From positions 1,426,001 through 1,490,000 of the forward strand of contig NZ_JBGNYA010000001.1 of the NCBI RefSeq assembly GCF_041477585.1: 64,000 nt of DNA, written 5' to 3'. The stretch comes from Halobellus sp. MBLA0158 (GTDB lineage: Archaea; Halobacteriota; Halobacteria; Halobacteriales; Haloferacaceae). A model generated the notes under the pieces. The model had not been told where the DNA came from. It saw only the letters and a program-made list of their open reading frames with translations, and ran no database searches. The position numbers and the translations under genes are program-made. Numbering within the stretch: position 1 is the stretch's first letter; the number at the start of each line of letters is the position of its first letter. Positions 23,460 to 31,635 of the stretch are shown one piece after another.

Positions 23460-25640
23460 ATGGCGAGCGCGGACGAGCTCCGAGAGCTGATGCGGAGCGA
23501 GGGGGCGGCGGTCGCCGCGAACACTCAGGGATTCAACGAGGGCCGATACGAGTCCGTCGCCCGGCTCGAAGACTACGAGGAGCTCAAGCGCGAGGCGCGG
23601 GCGATCAAGGAGGACGCCATCGAGCGGCTCCCCGAACTGCTCGACCGACTCCGGGAGACCGTCGAGGCGAACGGCGGCACCGTCTACGTCGCCGACGACG
23701 CCGACGACGCGAACGAGTACATCCGATCGGTGACCCGCGAGCGCGACGCCGACCGCGTCGTCAAGAGCAAGTCGATGACGAGCGAGGAGATCGACGTCAA
23801 CGAGGCGCTGGCCGACGACGGCGTCGACGTCCTGGAGACCGACCTCGCGGAGTGGGTGCTCCAGGTCGCCGACGAGACGCCGTCGCACATCGTCGTCCCG
23901 GCCGCCCACAAGTCCCGCGAGGAGATCGCCGCGCTGCTCAACGAACGGTTCGACCCCGACGAGCCGCTGGAGACGCCGCAGGAACTGACGCGGTTCGCCC
24001 GGGAGCACCTCGGCGACCGGATCGCCGACGCCGACGTCGCCCTGACGGGAGCGAACTTCATCGCCGCGGAGACCGGCACGATGGCGCTCGTCACGAGCGA
24101 GGGCAACGCCCGCAAGTGTATCGCCGCCACCGACACGCACGTCGCGGTCGCGGGCATCGAGAAGATCGTCGAGCGCGTCGCGGACTTCCACCCGTTCATC
24201 GAGCTCATCGCCCGCTCGGGCACGGGCCAGGACATCACCTCCTACGTCTCCCTCCTGACGCCGCCGCTCGATACCCCCGTCGTGGACTTCGACGACGACG
24301 AGACGCCGCTCTCGGCGTTCGAGGCCGACCGCGACTTCCACCTCGTCCTCATCGACAACGGCCGGACGGAGATGCGCGAGGACGACCAGCTCCGGGAGAC
24401 GCTGTACTGCATCCGGTGTTCGGCCTGCTCGAACTCCTGTGCGAACTTCCAGTCGGTCGGCGGCCACGCCTTCGGCGGCGAGACCTACTCCGGGGGCATC
24501 GCGACCGGCTGGGAGGCCGGGATCGAGGGGCTGGACGTCGCCGCCGAGTTCAACGACCTCTGTACGGGCTGTTCCCGCTGTGTGAACGCCTGCCCGGTGA
24601 AGATCGACATCCCGTGGATCAACACCGTCGTCCGCGACCGGATCAACCGCGAGGGCGAGACGCCGGCGGAGTGGCTGGTCGACGGGCTCGTCCCCGACAC
24701 CGAAGACGAGGGCGCGCCGCTCCAAAAGCGGTTCTTCGGCAACTTCGAGACCGTGGCGAAACTCGGAAGCGCGACGGCGCCGCTGTCGAACTGGCTGGCA
24801 GACGCGGGGCCCACGCGCCGACTGCTCTCGCGGGCGCTCGGGATCGACCCGCGCCGCGAGCTTCCGAAATTCCAGCGCGAGACCTTCCGCGAGTGGTTCG
24901 CCGCCCGCGAGCGGACCGTCGACGACCCCGTCCGTCGGGTCGCGCTGTACCCGGACCTCTACACGAACCACGTGCAGGTCGAGCGGGGCAAGGCCGCCGT
25001 CCGCGTCCTCGAAGCGCTCGGCGTCGACGTCGTCGTTCCGGACGCGCCCTCCAGCGGCAGGGCCCCGCTCTCACAGGGGATGGTCGCGACGGCGACCCAA
25101 CACGCCGAGGACGTCGTCGCGGCGTTGGGCCCGGAGATCCGCGACGGTCGCGACGTGGTCGTCATCGAGCCCAGCGACCACGCGATGTTCCAGCGCGAAT
25201 ACGAGAGGCTCGTCGAGCAGGAGGCCTTCTCCGAACTGGCCACGAACAGCTACGAACTGTTCGAGTACGTCTACGGCCTCTCGGAGAACGGCGCGGATCT
25301 CGACTCGCTGCGGACCGCCGACGGCCACGAGGTCGCGTACCACAGCCACTGCCAACAGCGGACCCTCGGCCTCGAAGCCCACACCGTGGCCGTGCTCGAA
25401 GCCTGCGGCTACGACGTCCGCACCTCCGACGTGGAGTGTTGCGGAATGGCGGGAAGCTTCGGCTACAAGACGGACTACTACGAGCTGAGTATGGACGTCG
25501 GCGAGCGCCTCCGGACGCAACTCCGCGACGACGACGCGCGCGACCGGGACGTCGTCGCCAGCGGGACGTCATGTCTCGAACAGATCGACGCGCTCCTCGA
25601 ACGCCGACCGCGACACCCGGTCGAACTCCTCGCGCCCTGA
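23460..25640 (+). CDS. Fused LutB-LutA lactate-oxidation iron-sulfur protein
   Basis: A 726-residue fusion. The first 300 residues are a LUD domain (ALTGANFIAAETGTMALVT, HVAVAGIEKIVER). Next comes a two-cluster ferredoxin domain: YCIRCSACSNSCANF and LCTGCSRCVNACPVKIDIP, the C-x2-C-x2-C-x3-C pattern twice. The last 250 residues match the LutA/GlpC cysteine-rich domain, with VALYPDLYTNH, YHSHCQQRTLG and VECCGMAGSFGYK (CCG motif). LutB and LutA are separate proteins in Bacillus; here they are one chain, as reported for some archaea. It should pass electrons from L-lactate to the membrane quinone pool. Haloarchaeal homologues are usually annotated FeS/LUD protein. Confidence 0.88.
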   Translation: MASADELRELMRSEGAAVAANTQGFNEGRYESVARLEDYEELKREARAIKEDAIERLPELLDRLRETVEANGGTVYVADDADDANEYIRSVTRERDADRVVKSKSMTSEEIDVNEALADDGVDVLETDLAEWVLQVADETPSHIVVPAAHKSREEIAALLNERFDPDEPLETPQELTRFAREHLGDRIADADVALTGANFIAAETGTMALVTSEGNARKCIAATDTHVAVAGIEKIVERVADFHPFIELIARSGTGQDITSYVSLLTPPLDTPVVDFDDDETPLSAFEADRDFHLVLIDNGRTEMREDDQLRETLYCIRCSACSNSCANFQSVGGHAFGGETYSGGIATGWEAGIEGLDVAAEFNDLCTGCSRCVNACPVKIDIPWINTVVRDRINREGETPAEWLVDGLVPDTEDEGAPLQKRFFGNFETVAKLGSATAPLSNWLADAGPTRRLLSRALGIDPRRELPKFQRETFREWFAARERTVDDPVRRVALYPDLYTNHVQVERGKAAVRVLEALGVDVVVPDAPSSGRAPLSQGMVATATQHAEDVVAALGPEIRDGRDVVVIEPSDHAMFQREYERLVEQEAFSELATNSYELFEYVYGLSENGADLDSLRTADGHEVAYHSHCQQRTLGLEAHTVAVLEACGYDVRTSDVECCGMAGSFGYKTDYYELSMDVGERLRTQLRDDDARDRDVVASGTSCLEQIDALLERRPRHPVELLAP

Positions 25641-25664
25641 CCTCGGCCCGGCTTCGTCCTGACC

Positions 25665-26537
25665 TCAGTCGGTCAGCCCGACGTGCCGCGCGAACGACTT
25701 TTCGGTGATCCACTCGCGGTCTTTCGCCGAAAGCCCGTCGACGTGTCGGAGCCACGTGTGCGTCTCCGGGTACGCGGTGATGTCGCTCACGTTCGGGTAG
25801 TCCGAGCCCCACACGACCCGCTCCCGGCCGAAGGTGTCGAGGAACCACCGGACGTGGTCGTGCATATCGGCGTAGGGGAACGCCGACTCGGATATGTGCG
25901 GGACCTCCGAGACCTTCACGGCGACCGAGTCGAACGCCGCCAGCTCCTCGAAGCGCGCGAACGTCCCGCGATCGGTCGGCGTCTTCGGGCCCGCGTGCGC
26001 GAAGTGATCGAACAGGTAGGACAGTTCGGGGTACGCCTCGACGAGTTCGATCGCCTGGTCCAGTTGGCGGTGATCACAGAGGATCTGGACCGCCGCGTCG
26101 GTCTCGACTGCCGCCTCCCAGAAGTCGGTCTCCTCGACGGCGTCGCGGAGCCACGTGACGTCCGGATCGAACGTCTCCCACATCCGGTCGTAGGGGCAGG
26201 CGGCGCCCAGGCGGACCCCGAGGATCCCGTCGGTCTCCATACACCTGCGGAGTTGCGCCGCCGCGTCGTCGGCGAAGGGATCGAGCATCACGATCCCGTA
26301 GAGCCGGTCGTGTTCGGCGGCGGCCCGGAGGGTGTACCAGTTGTCCGTCCAGTCGCAGATCGGATAGCCGACGACGACCGCCTCGTCGACGCCGGCGCGG
26401 TCCATATCGTCGAGGAGGCGGTCGGCGGTGTAGACCGTATGGACGTCGAATCCGTCGACCAGATCCAGGATCGGACCGTTCACCCACGGATGCGCCTCGC
26501 TGGCGGGTCCCCACGCGTGCGTGTGTGAATCGAGCAT
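25665..26537 (-). CDS. Amidohydrolase_2 family lactonase, candidate L-rhamnono/L-fucono-lactonase
   Basis: A 290-residue TIM-barrel amidohydrolase. The metal motif HTH is at residues 5-7 (MLDSHTHAWGP). Then come GVRLGAACPYDRMWE, LCDHRQLDQAIELVEAYPELSYLFDHFAHAG with barrel His residues, and the C-terminal VVWGSDYPN carrying the catalytic Asp. This subgroup includes L-rhamnono-1,4-lactonase and L-fucono-1,5-lactonase, which hydrolyse the lactone made by the aldose dehydrogenase. It is divergent from an RhaM-type mutarotase by 75 bp and convergent with the Lut fusion. The context supports the lactonase role over other amidohydrolase activities. Confidence 0.85.
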   Translation of the reverse strand: MLDSHTHAWGPASEAHPWVNGPILDLVDGFDVHTVYTADRLLDDMDRAGVDEAVVVGYPICDWTDNWYTLRAAAEHDRLYGIVMLDPFADDAAAQLRRCMETDGILGVRLGAACPYDRMWETFDPDVTWLRDAVEETDFWEAAVETDAAVQILCDHRQLDQAIELVEAYPELSYLFDHFAHAGPKTPTDRGTFARFEELAAFDSVAVKVSEVPHISESAFPYADMHDHVRWFLDTFGRERVVWGSDYPNVSDITAYPETHTWLRHVDGLSAKDREWITEKSFARHVGLTD

Positions 26538-26612
26538 ACCGGGCGAATAACCGTGTGAGTACTAAACTGTACCTGCGGAAGAATTATGAATCGCGCATCT
26601 GAGGACTGGGGT

Positions 26613-26915
26613 ATGCCGCGAATCGCGTTCCACCTCAGAATCCGGGACGGACAGCGAGAGGCGTACCGCGAGGAACACGAGGACGTCCCGGCGGCGCTGG
26701 AGTCGGCGTATCTCGACTCGGGGGCCGGCATCGAGACCTACAGCGTCTTCGAGAAGGACGGCCACGTGTTCGGATTCCTCGAAGTCGAAGACCCCGAGCG
26801 AATCAAGGAGGTAATGAGCGACAGCGACGCGCAAGCCGACTGGGACGAGGTGATGGATCCGATCCTCGTCGACGAGGACGACCCCTGGATGGACGAGGTC
26901 TATCGGATGGTCTGA
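26613..26915 (+). CDS. rhaM: L-rhamnose mutarotase (RhaM) family protein
   Basis: A 100-residue dimeric alpha-beta barrel protein. MPRIAFHLRIRDGQREAY and EEHEDVP show Tyr18 and His22 at the exact positions of the catalytic pair in E. coli RhaM. FLEVEDPERI and the C-terminal DDPWMDEVYRM keep the conserved Trp region. RhaM interconverts alpha and beta L-rhamnose for the dehydrogenase. The ATG at 26613 gives the family N terminus; an in-frame ATG at 26586 would add nine residues. It lies divergent from the lactonase and convergent with the SDR dehydrogenase (5-bp gap). It is the most specific pointer to a 6-deoxyhexose substrate. Confidence 0.85.
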   Translation: MPRIAFHLRIRDGQREAYREEHEDVPAALESAYLDSGAGIETYSVFEKDGHVFGFLEVEDPERIKEVMSDSDAQADWDEVMDPILVDEDDPWMDEVYRMV

Positions 26916-26920
26916 TCCGC

Positions 26921-27736
26921 TCAGGCCTTCAGGTAGCCGCCGTCGACGGCGATGGATTCGCCCGTGATCCACGAGCCCTCCTCGGAGAGCAGGAGGACCG
27001 CGACGTGTCCGATCTCGGCGGGTCGTCCCGGACGATCTAGGATGTGCGTGGACATCGCCTCCTCCAAGACCTCGTCGCTCGTGACGCCCTTCGCTTCGGC
27101 CTTCTCGTCGGCCCACTCTTCGACCATCGGGGTGTCGACGGTCCCCGGCTTGATCGCGTTGGCCGTGATGCCGTGCGCTTTGAGTTCTTTCGCGAGCACC
27201 GTCGTCAGCGCCAACACCGCGGCCTTCGAGGCGCCGTAGGCCCCCTGTCCGCTGAACGGCCGCTCGGCGCCGACCGAGGAGACGTTCACGATGCTCCCCT
27301 CGATCCCGTCGTCGATCATCTGTTCGGCCACCCGCTTCGAGACGAGGAACGGACCCTTCGCGTTGACGGCGAAGTGCCGATCCCACTCGGCTTCGCTCGT
27401 CTCCAAGAGCGGGACCGACCGCTGGATGCCGGCGTTGTTGACGAGCCCGTGGATCGGGCCCAGTTCGGCCGTCGCCGTCTCGATCGCCGCGTCGATGGCC
27501 TCCTGGTCCGTGACGTCGGTCTCGACCACAACGGCCTCGCACCCGAGGTCTCTGATCCGGGAGGCCGTCTCGGCTGCGGCCGCGCTGTCGACGTCGAGGA
27601 TGGTCACGTCGGCGCCCGAGCGCGCACAGCGGATGGCGATACCTCGGCCGATTCCCTGCGCGCCGCCGGTGACGACGATGTGGTGATCTGCCAGCCGCTC
27701 GTCGGTCTGCTCAGCTGATGACTGCGGTGCGGACAT
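26921..27736 (-). CDS. SDR family dehydrogenase of the sugar cluster (candidate L-rhamnose or keto-deoxy-rhamnonate dehydrogenase)
   Basis: A 271-residue classical SDR. Hallmarks are TGGAQGIGRG, LVNNAGIQR, INVSS-type NVSSVGAERPF with the catalytic Ser, AYGASK (Tyr-x3-Lys) and NAIKPGTVDTPM. The C terminus GESIAVDGGYLKA is FabG-like. The start at MSAPQSSAEQ is chosen; in-frame upstream residues are not SDR-like and span the promoter region. Convergent with rhaM. In L-rhamnose oxidation both the sugar 1-dehydrogenase and the keto-deoxy-rhamnonate 4-dehydrogenase can be SDR enzymes, so either step is possible. Confidence 0.9.
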   Translation of the reverse strand: MSAPQSSAEQTDERLADHHIVVTGGAQGIGRGIAIRCARSGADVTILDVDSAAAAETASRIRDLGCEAVVVETDVTDQEAIDAAIETATAELGPIHGLVNNAGIQRSVPLLETSEAEWDRHFAVNAKGPFLVSKRVAEQMIDDGIEGSIVNVSSVGAERPFSGQGAYGASKAAVLALTTVLAKELKAHGITANAIKPGTVDTPMVEEWADEKAEAKGVTSDEVLEEAMSTHILDRPGRPAEIGHVAVLLLSEEGSWITGESIAVDGGYLKA

Positions 27737-27823
27737 CGGTGGCAGTAGCGGGCGGGACACCGTAAATGATCGGGTACACGCCGAATCCGCGCCGACGAGG
27801 GCCCGATCCGCGATCTCACACTG

Positions 27824-27842
27824 TTTCCGGCAGGGCCGGAAA
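27824..27842. repeat. TTCCGG-N5-CCGGAA palindrome, copy 1
   Basis: TTTCCGG-CAGGG-CCGGAAA has perfect 7-bp arms and a 5-nt centre, 88 bp upstream of the SDR start. It is followed by AGCGTC, as is copy 2. Confidence 0.65.
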
Positions 27843-28001
27843 GCGTCGTTGACGCCACGTCGAATCGGACTGTGAAATCTGGCGTGCGGGATCACTCGGT
27901 GGAGATTGCGTTCTCACTCTCAGGTGAGAACATCAAATACGGGCCGATCGACGAGACGCACGATCCCGCCTCACAAGCGAGTGCTGCGCGAGCAGCAAAG
28001 C

Positions 28002-28018
28002 TTCCGGCAGCACCGGAA
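28002..28018. repeat. TTCCGG-N5-CCGGAA palindrome, copy 2
   Basis: TTCCGG-CAGCA-CCGGAA with the flanks GC and AAGCGTC. It shares a 19-base block (GCTTCCGGCAGCACCGGAA) with copy 3. Confidence 0.65.
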
Positions 28019-28265
28019 AGCGTCCTTCTTCGATTACTTCCTCACGTGCCATTCGCACGAATCCACCGACGAAAATCTGAAGCGTCGATACTGAGGAGAT
28101 TACTCCGATTTACGTGAAATGGTACCACACCAATACAGACAGATCTCGCTGTGATCAGATATCGGTGCTCGAAGAATACACAATTCTACACCATATATTA
28201 TAAAATATAGGGCGCCAAATTCGTATACACTCAATAAACGTAAATAATATCGAATAACTCTGTGC

Positions 28266-28282
28266 TTCCGGCAGCACCGGAA
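28266..28282. repeat. TTCCGG-N5-CCGGAA palindrome, copy 3
   Basis: TTCCGG-CAGCA-CCGGAA, identical in core and centre to copy 2 and lying inside the AT-rich block, where such a GC-rich motif stands out from its background. Confidence 0.65.
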
Positions 28283-28678
28283 AAGGAGTGTGGGATCGAC
28301 GCAGTTACTCTGTGCTCTCACTGAACGACTATCCCGATGATGCAAACTGGATCCTCTATACATAACACACGTACGACCGTTATTTTGGTCTGGGTGTTTT
28401 CTTTTTGCGACCGCTACGAATACTCCAAATTCTGTCTTATAGTTATTATACTCAAAAATATTTGGTTTAGTATTCTCGTGTATTTGATTCTATTAGCCCT
28501 GAAACGATTTATGAAGCCGTTTTACAAAAATATACTTCAAATATAGTATAATATATTATATAAATTCTAATCCTATCTACAATTAATTGAATATTTTATC
28601 CGGGCTCGCTGTCGAGGATTGTGCGATTCCCGTTCGGGATTTCCAGCGAGACCCGAGCCAAAACGAGCGAAGGCCGAT

Positions 28679-29560
28679 TTAACGGAGCTCTCGTGCCGCC
28701 GCTAACGCCTCACTCTCCCCGATGTCTCCGGCGGCGAGCGGCGGACGGACGTCCGGGGTCGCGATCAGGTCACGCTCCGCGAGGAGCGCCTTCGTCGCCG
28801 GGGCGAATCCCTCGTCCAGACACCGGTCGAACAGCGGCTCGACCACCTCGCGGTGAATCCGCTCGGCGCGCTCGCTCGACGGCTCCGCGACCAGGTTCGC
28901 GTACGCCTCCGGCACCGCGTTCGAGAGGGCGTTGATGCCGCCGTCGAAGCCCATCCGGAGCGACGGCAGCAACAGCGCGTCGTACCCCTGGAACAGCGCG
29001 AAGTCGTCGGGCGTGCTGTGCATCGCGCGGAGCCCGTACGCGAGGTCGCCGCTGGAGTCCTTCAGCCCGAAGACCGCCTCGTGGTCGGCCACGGCTGCGA
29101 CTGTCTCGGCGGGGATCGGCTCGCCCACGCAGGCGGGGATGTTGTAGAGACACAGCGGCAGCGGGCTCGCGTCGGCGACCGCCTCGAAGAAGCGCCGGAG
29201 CCCCGGCTCGCGGTTGGAGTTGTGGAAGTACGGCGCCGTCAGGACCGCGGCGTCGACGCCCAGGTCGTCGAGGGTCTCGATCCACTCGACCGTCTCGCGA
29301 ACGCTGGTCCCGGTCCCGCCGGCGATCACCGGGACCTCGTCGCCGACGCGGTCGACGGTGTGCTCGACGAGTCGGCGCCGCTCCTCGCGGGTCAGGCTCG
29401 CGGCCTCGCCGGTGGTCCCGCAGGGGAAGACCCCGGTCACGCCGCCGTCGACGACGTGGGTCAGTAGGTCGTCGAACGACTCCCAGTCGATGTCGGTGCC
29501 GTCGAACGGCGTCGCCAGCGGCGGCGTCACGCCGTCGAGCGCGGGCGGGTCTCTCGTCAT
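28679..29560 (-). CDS. Dihydrodipicolinate synthase/N-acetylneuraminate lyase family aldolase
   Basis: A 293-residue class I aldolase barrel. The pyruvate-binding motif is FPCGTTGEAASLT, the Schiff-base lysine is Lys167 (FGLKDSSGD), and the catalytic tyrosine is Tyr139 (CLYNIPACVG). Phe and His residues in APYFHNSN line the active site. True DapA, KDG/KDPG aldolases and 2-keto-3-deoxy-sugar aldolases share this fold. Haloarchaea use a family member as 2-keto-3-deoxy-(phospho)gluconate aldolase. The gene stands alone beside the AT-rich spacer; a sugar-acid aldolase is as likely as DapA. Confidence 0.85.
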   Translation of the reverse strand: MTRDPPALDGVTPPLATPFDGTDIDWESFDDLLTHVVDGGVTGVFPCGTTGEAASLTREERRRLVEHTVDRVGDEVPVIAGGTGTSVRETVEWIETLDDLGVDAAVLTAPYFHNSNREPGLRRFFEAVADASPLPLCLYNIPACVGEPIPAETVAAVADHEAVFGLKDSSGDLAYGLRAMHSTPDDFALFQGYDALLLPSLRMGFDGGINALSNAVPEAYANLVAEPSSERAERIHREVVEPLFDRCLDEGFAPATKALLAERDLIATPDVRPPLAAGDIGESEALAAARELR

Positions 29561-29604
29561 ACGCTCTCCTCCCCGCCGCCGACCCTAAAAATTCCGGCGT
29601 GGGG

Positions 29605-30291
29605 TCAGCGATCGATGCCGAGTTCGTCCAGCAGCGTCGCGGCCGCCGCCGCCGAGGAGCCGGGGCCGCGCGCCGTGATCAGATCGCCATCGACGGTGAC
29701 GGAGGTGTCCGCGTCGAGTTCGGCGTCCCAGTCCGCGCCGGCGGCTTTGACCTCGTCTTCGACCCAGTAGGGGAGCTTCCGGCCGTCGGGCATCAGGTCC
29801 TGCTCGTCGACGATGCCCTCCTCCCACTCGTTGGGGAAGCCCGTGACCGACCGGCCCTCGACGAGGTGGCTGCCGTCCGCCTCGCGGGTGAACGCGAGGA
29901 TCCCGACGGCGTGACAGACGACGAGCGCCTTGCCCTGGCCGCCGCCGACGGCGCTCAGGAGGGCCTGGCGGGCGTGGCGGTCCTGATTCACGTCCCACTC
30001 GGTCCCGTGGCCGCCGGGGAAGACGACGGCGTCGTAGTCGGTCGCGTCGACCGTCGCGAGCGGCTCGGGATCGTTCAGGCGGTCGTCGTTCTCGTCGACC
30101 TCCCTGACGCGCGCCGCGGTCTCCTCGCCGACGTTCTCGGGGTCGACCGAGCGCTCGTCGACGACCGGCGGCCCGCCCGTCGGCGTCGCGACCGTGATGT
30201 CGACGCCGGCCTCCGAGAGCGTGGTCAGCGGCTCGATACATTCCTCGCCCCAGTACCCCTCTTCGCTGACGATGAACAGCGCTGACGTCAT
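29605..30291 (-). CDS. DJ-1/PfpI family protein (type 1 glutamine amidotransferase-like)
   Basis: A 228-residue protein of the DJ-1/PfpI superfamily, closest to the Hsp31/YhbO-like branch by its long insert. TSALFIVSEEGYWGEECIEPL carries the conserved Glu17, YDAVVFPGGHGTEWD the oxyanion region, and ALVVCHAVG the nucleophile-elbow Cys126 followed by His. RSVTGFPNEWEEGI matches the TGF-x-N-x-EE pattern of glyoxalase-III/Hsp31 types. Possible roles are methylglyoxal detoxification or protein deglycation. Encoded 44 bp upstream of the aldolase on the same strand, divergent from mscS. Confidence 0.85.
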   Translation of the reverse strand: MTSALFIVSEEGYWGEECIEPLTTLSEAGVDITVATPTGGPPVVDERSVDPENVGEETAARVREVDENDDRLNDPEPLATVDATDYDAVVFPGGHGTEWDVNQDRHARQALLSAVGGGQGKALVVCHAVGILAFTREADGSHLVEGRSVTGFPNEWEEGIVDEQDLMPDGRKLPYWVEDEVKAAGADWDAELDADTSVTVDGDLITARGPGSSAAAAATLLDELGIDR

Positions 30292-30423
30292 GCGTGGTCG
30301 CATTGTCGATCCGCGCGATAAGGTCTTTCCATCCCGGAAGGCCGCGGAACGACCGGGGCAGAGGCGTCGTGTCGGGGGAAGCCGCCCAGAAACGGTTAAT
30401 CCGCTCGGTCGCCTCGCGGTCGT

Positions 30424-31566
30424 ATGCCTCCCGTCCCGTTCGTCCGCCTCTTCGCGGGGCTCTCGGCCGTCGAGGCGACGGCCCTCGTGCTCGCGCTCTC
30501 CCTCGTCAGCGCCGTCGCGATGGAGTTCGTCGTCCTCCGGATCGCCCGGCGGTACGTCTCCACGACGGCGACCGAGTACGACAACATCGTCATCGCGACG
30601 CTGCGCCCGCCGCTCGTCGTCACCGCGGCGCTCGCCGGCGTCTACGCGCTCACGCAGGTCCCCGCGGTGCGCTCGTCTGTCCTCCTCGACCCGGCGACGC
30701 TGGACACGGTCTTCGGCCGGCCCTCGCTGTCGGTGATCGTCCTCGTGTGGGCCTACGCCGCCAACGAGGTGGTGAACCGCGTCGTCGCCGCCGTCAACGA
30801 CGAGGGCGGCCGCTTCGACTTCGCGCCGGTGTTCTCGAACGTCTGGACACTCGCCGTCCTGCTCGGGAGCGTCGGCACGCTCCTGTGGCTGTGGGGGATC
30901 GAGATCACGCCACTCCTCGGGGCCGCGGGCGTCGCCGGCATCGCCGTCGGCTTCGCCGAAAAGGACACGGTCGCGAACTTCTTCGGCGGGATCGCGCTGT
31001 ACGTCGACGACACCTACAAGCTCGGCGACTACATCGTCCTCGAAGACGGGACCGCGGGCACGGTCGTCCAGGTCGGCGTCCGCTCGACGACGCTCCTGAC
31101 CCGCGACGAGGTGATGGTCACCGTCCCTAACGCGACGCTCAACGCCGGCAAGGTGACGAACGAGTCGGCGCCCCAGCGCCGGCGGCGCGTCCGGGTGCCC
31201 GTCGGCGTCGCCTACGGGACCGACATCGACGCCTTCGAGGCGCTCGCGGTCGAGGTCGCGCTCGCCGAACCGATCGTCCTCGACTCGCCGAAACCCCGGG
31301 CGCGCTTCCGCGCCTTCGGCGACTCGGCGCTCCAGTACGAACTCCTCTGCTGGGTCGACGGCCCGACGCGTCGGCGCCGCGCCCAGCACGAACTCAACCG
31401 CGCGCTGTACGCGGCGCTGAACGACGCCGGCATCGAGATCCCCTTCCCGAAGCGCGACGTGACCGTCGCGACGGTCGACGACTCGGAGCCGGCGCCGAGT
31501 GGCGCTCCCGCGTCGGCGACATCCTCGCCCGCTCCCGAGGATCCGGACAAAGCGGGTACGACGTAG
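30424..31566 (+). CDS. Mechanosensitive ion channel, MscS family
   Basis: A 380-residue membrane protein with four predicted helices (about residues 12-38, 60-80, 100-122 and 138-165). The pore-lining TM3 region follows, LGAAGVAGIAVGFAEKDTVANFFGGIAL, then the beta domain with YKLGDYIVLEDGTAGTVVQVGVRSTTLLTRD and VTVPNATLNAGKVTN. The C-terminal alpha-beta vestibule precedes a Ser/Pro/Ala-rich tail. It would open under membrane tension during hypo-osmotic shock. Monocistronic-looking, divergent from the DJ-1 gene. Confidence 0.93.
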   Translation: MPPVPFVRLFAGLSAVEATALVLALSLVSAVAMEFVVLRIARRYVSTTATEYDNIVIATLRPPLVVTAALAGVYALTQVPAVRSSVLLDPATLDTVFGRPSLSVIVLVWAYAANEVVNRVVAAVNDEGGRFDFAPVFSNVWTLAVLLGSVGTLLWLWGIEITPLLGAAGVAGIAVGFAEKDTVANFFGGIALYVDDTYKLGDYIVLEDGTAGTVVQVGVRSTTLLTRDEVMVTVPNATLNAGKVTNESAPQRRRRVRVPVGVAYGTDIDAFEALAVEVALAEPIVLDSPKPRARFRAFGDSALQYELLCWVDGPTRRRRAQHELNRALYAALNDAGIEIPFPKRDVTVATVDDSEPAPSGAPASATSSPAPEDPDKAGTT

Positions 31567-31635
31567 CACGTCCGATCGTGCCCCGATCGCGGCATCGACG
31601 CAAGCACCATTAGGCGTCGGCGTGTCGCTTCGGCT

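Larger units (their letters stand above)
27737..28678. other. Gene-free region, strongly AT-rich from about 28.1 to 28.6 kb, with repeated palindromes
   Basis: About 940 bp without a convincing gene. The first third has ordinary GC. From about 28,100 to 28,610 the sequence is dominated by A and T and studded with stops. Short open frames exist but have no haloarchaeal protein character. It contains three TTCCGG-N5-CCGGAA palindromes. It separates the catabolic half of the window from mostly core genes and could be an island junction. Confidence 0.65.

Noticed and set aside
28337-28546. 69-residue plus-strand frame in the AT-rich block
   Set aside because: Phe/Ile/Leu-rich and basic, unlike acidic haloarchaeal proteins; no promoter or neighbour support. 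Most likely a chance frame in low-GC sequence.
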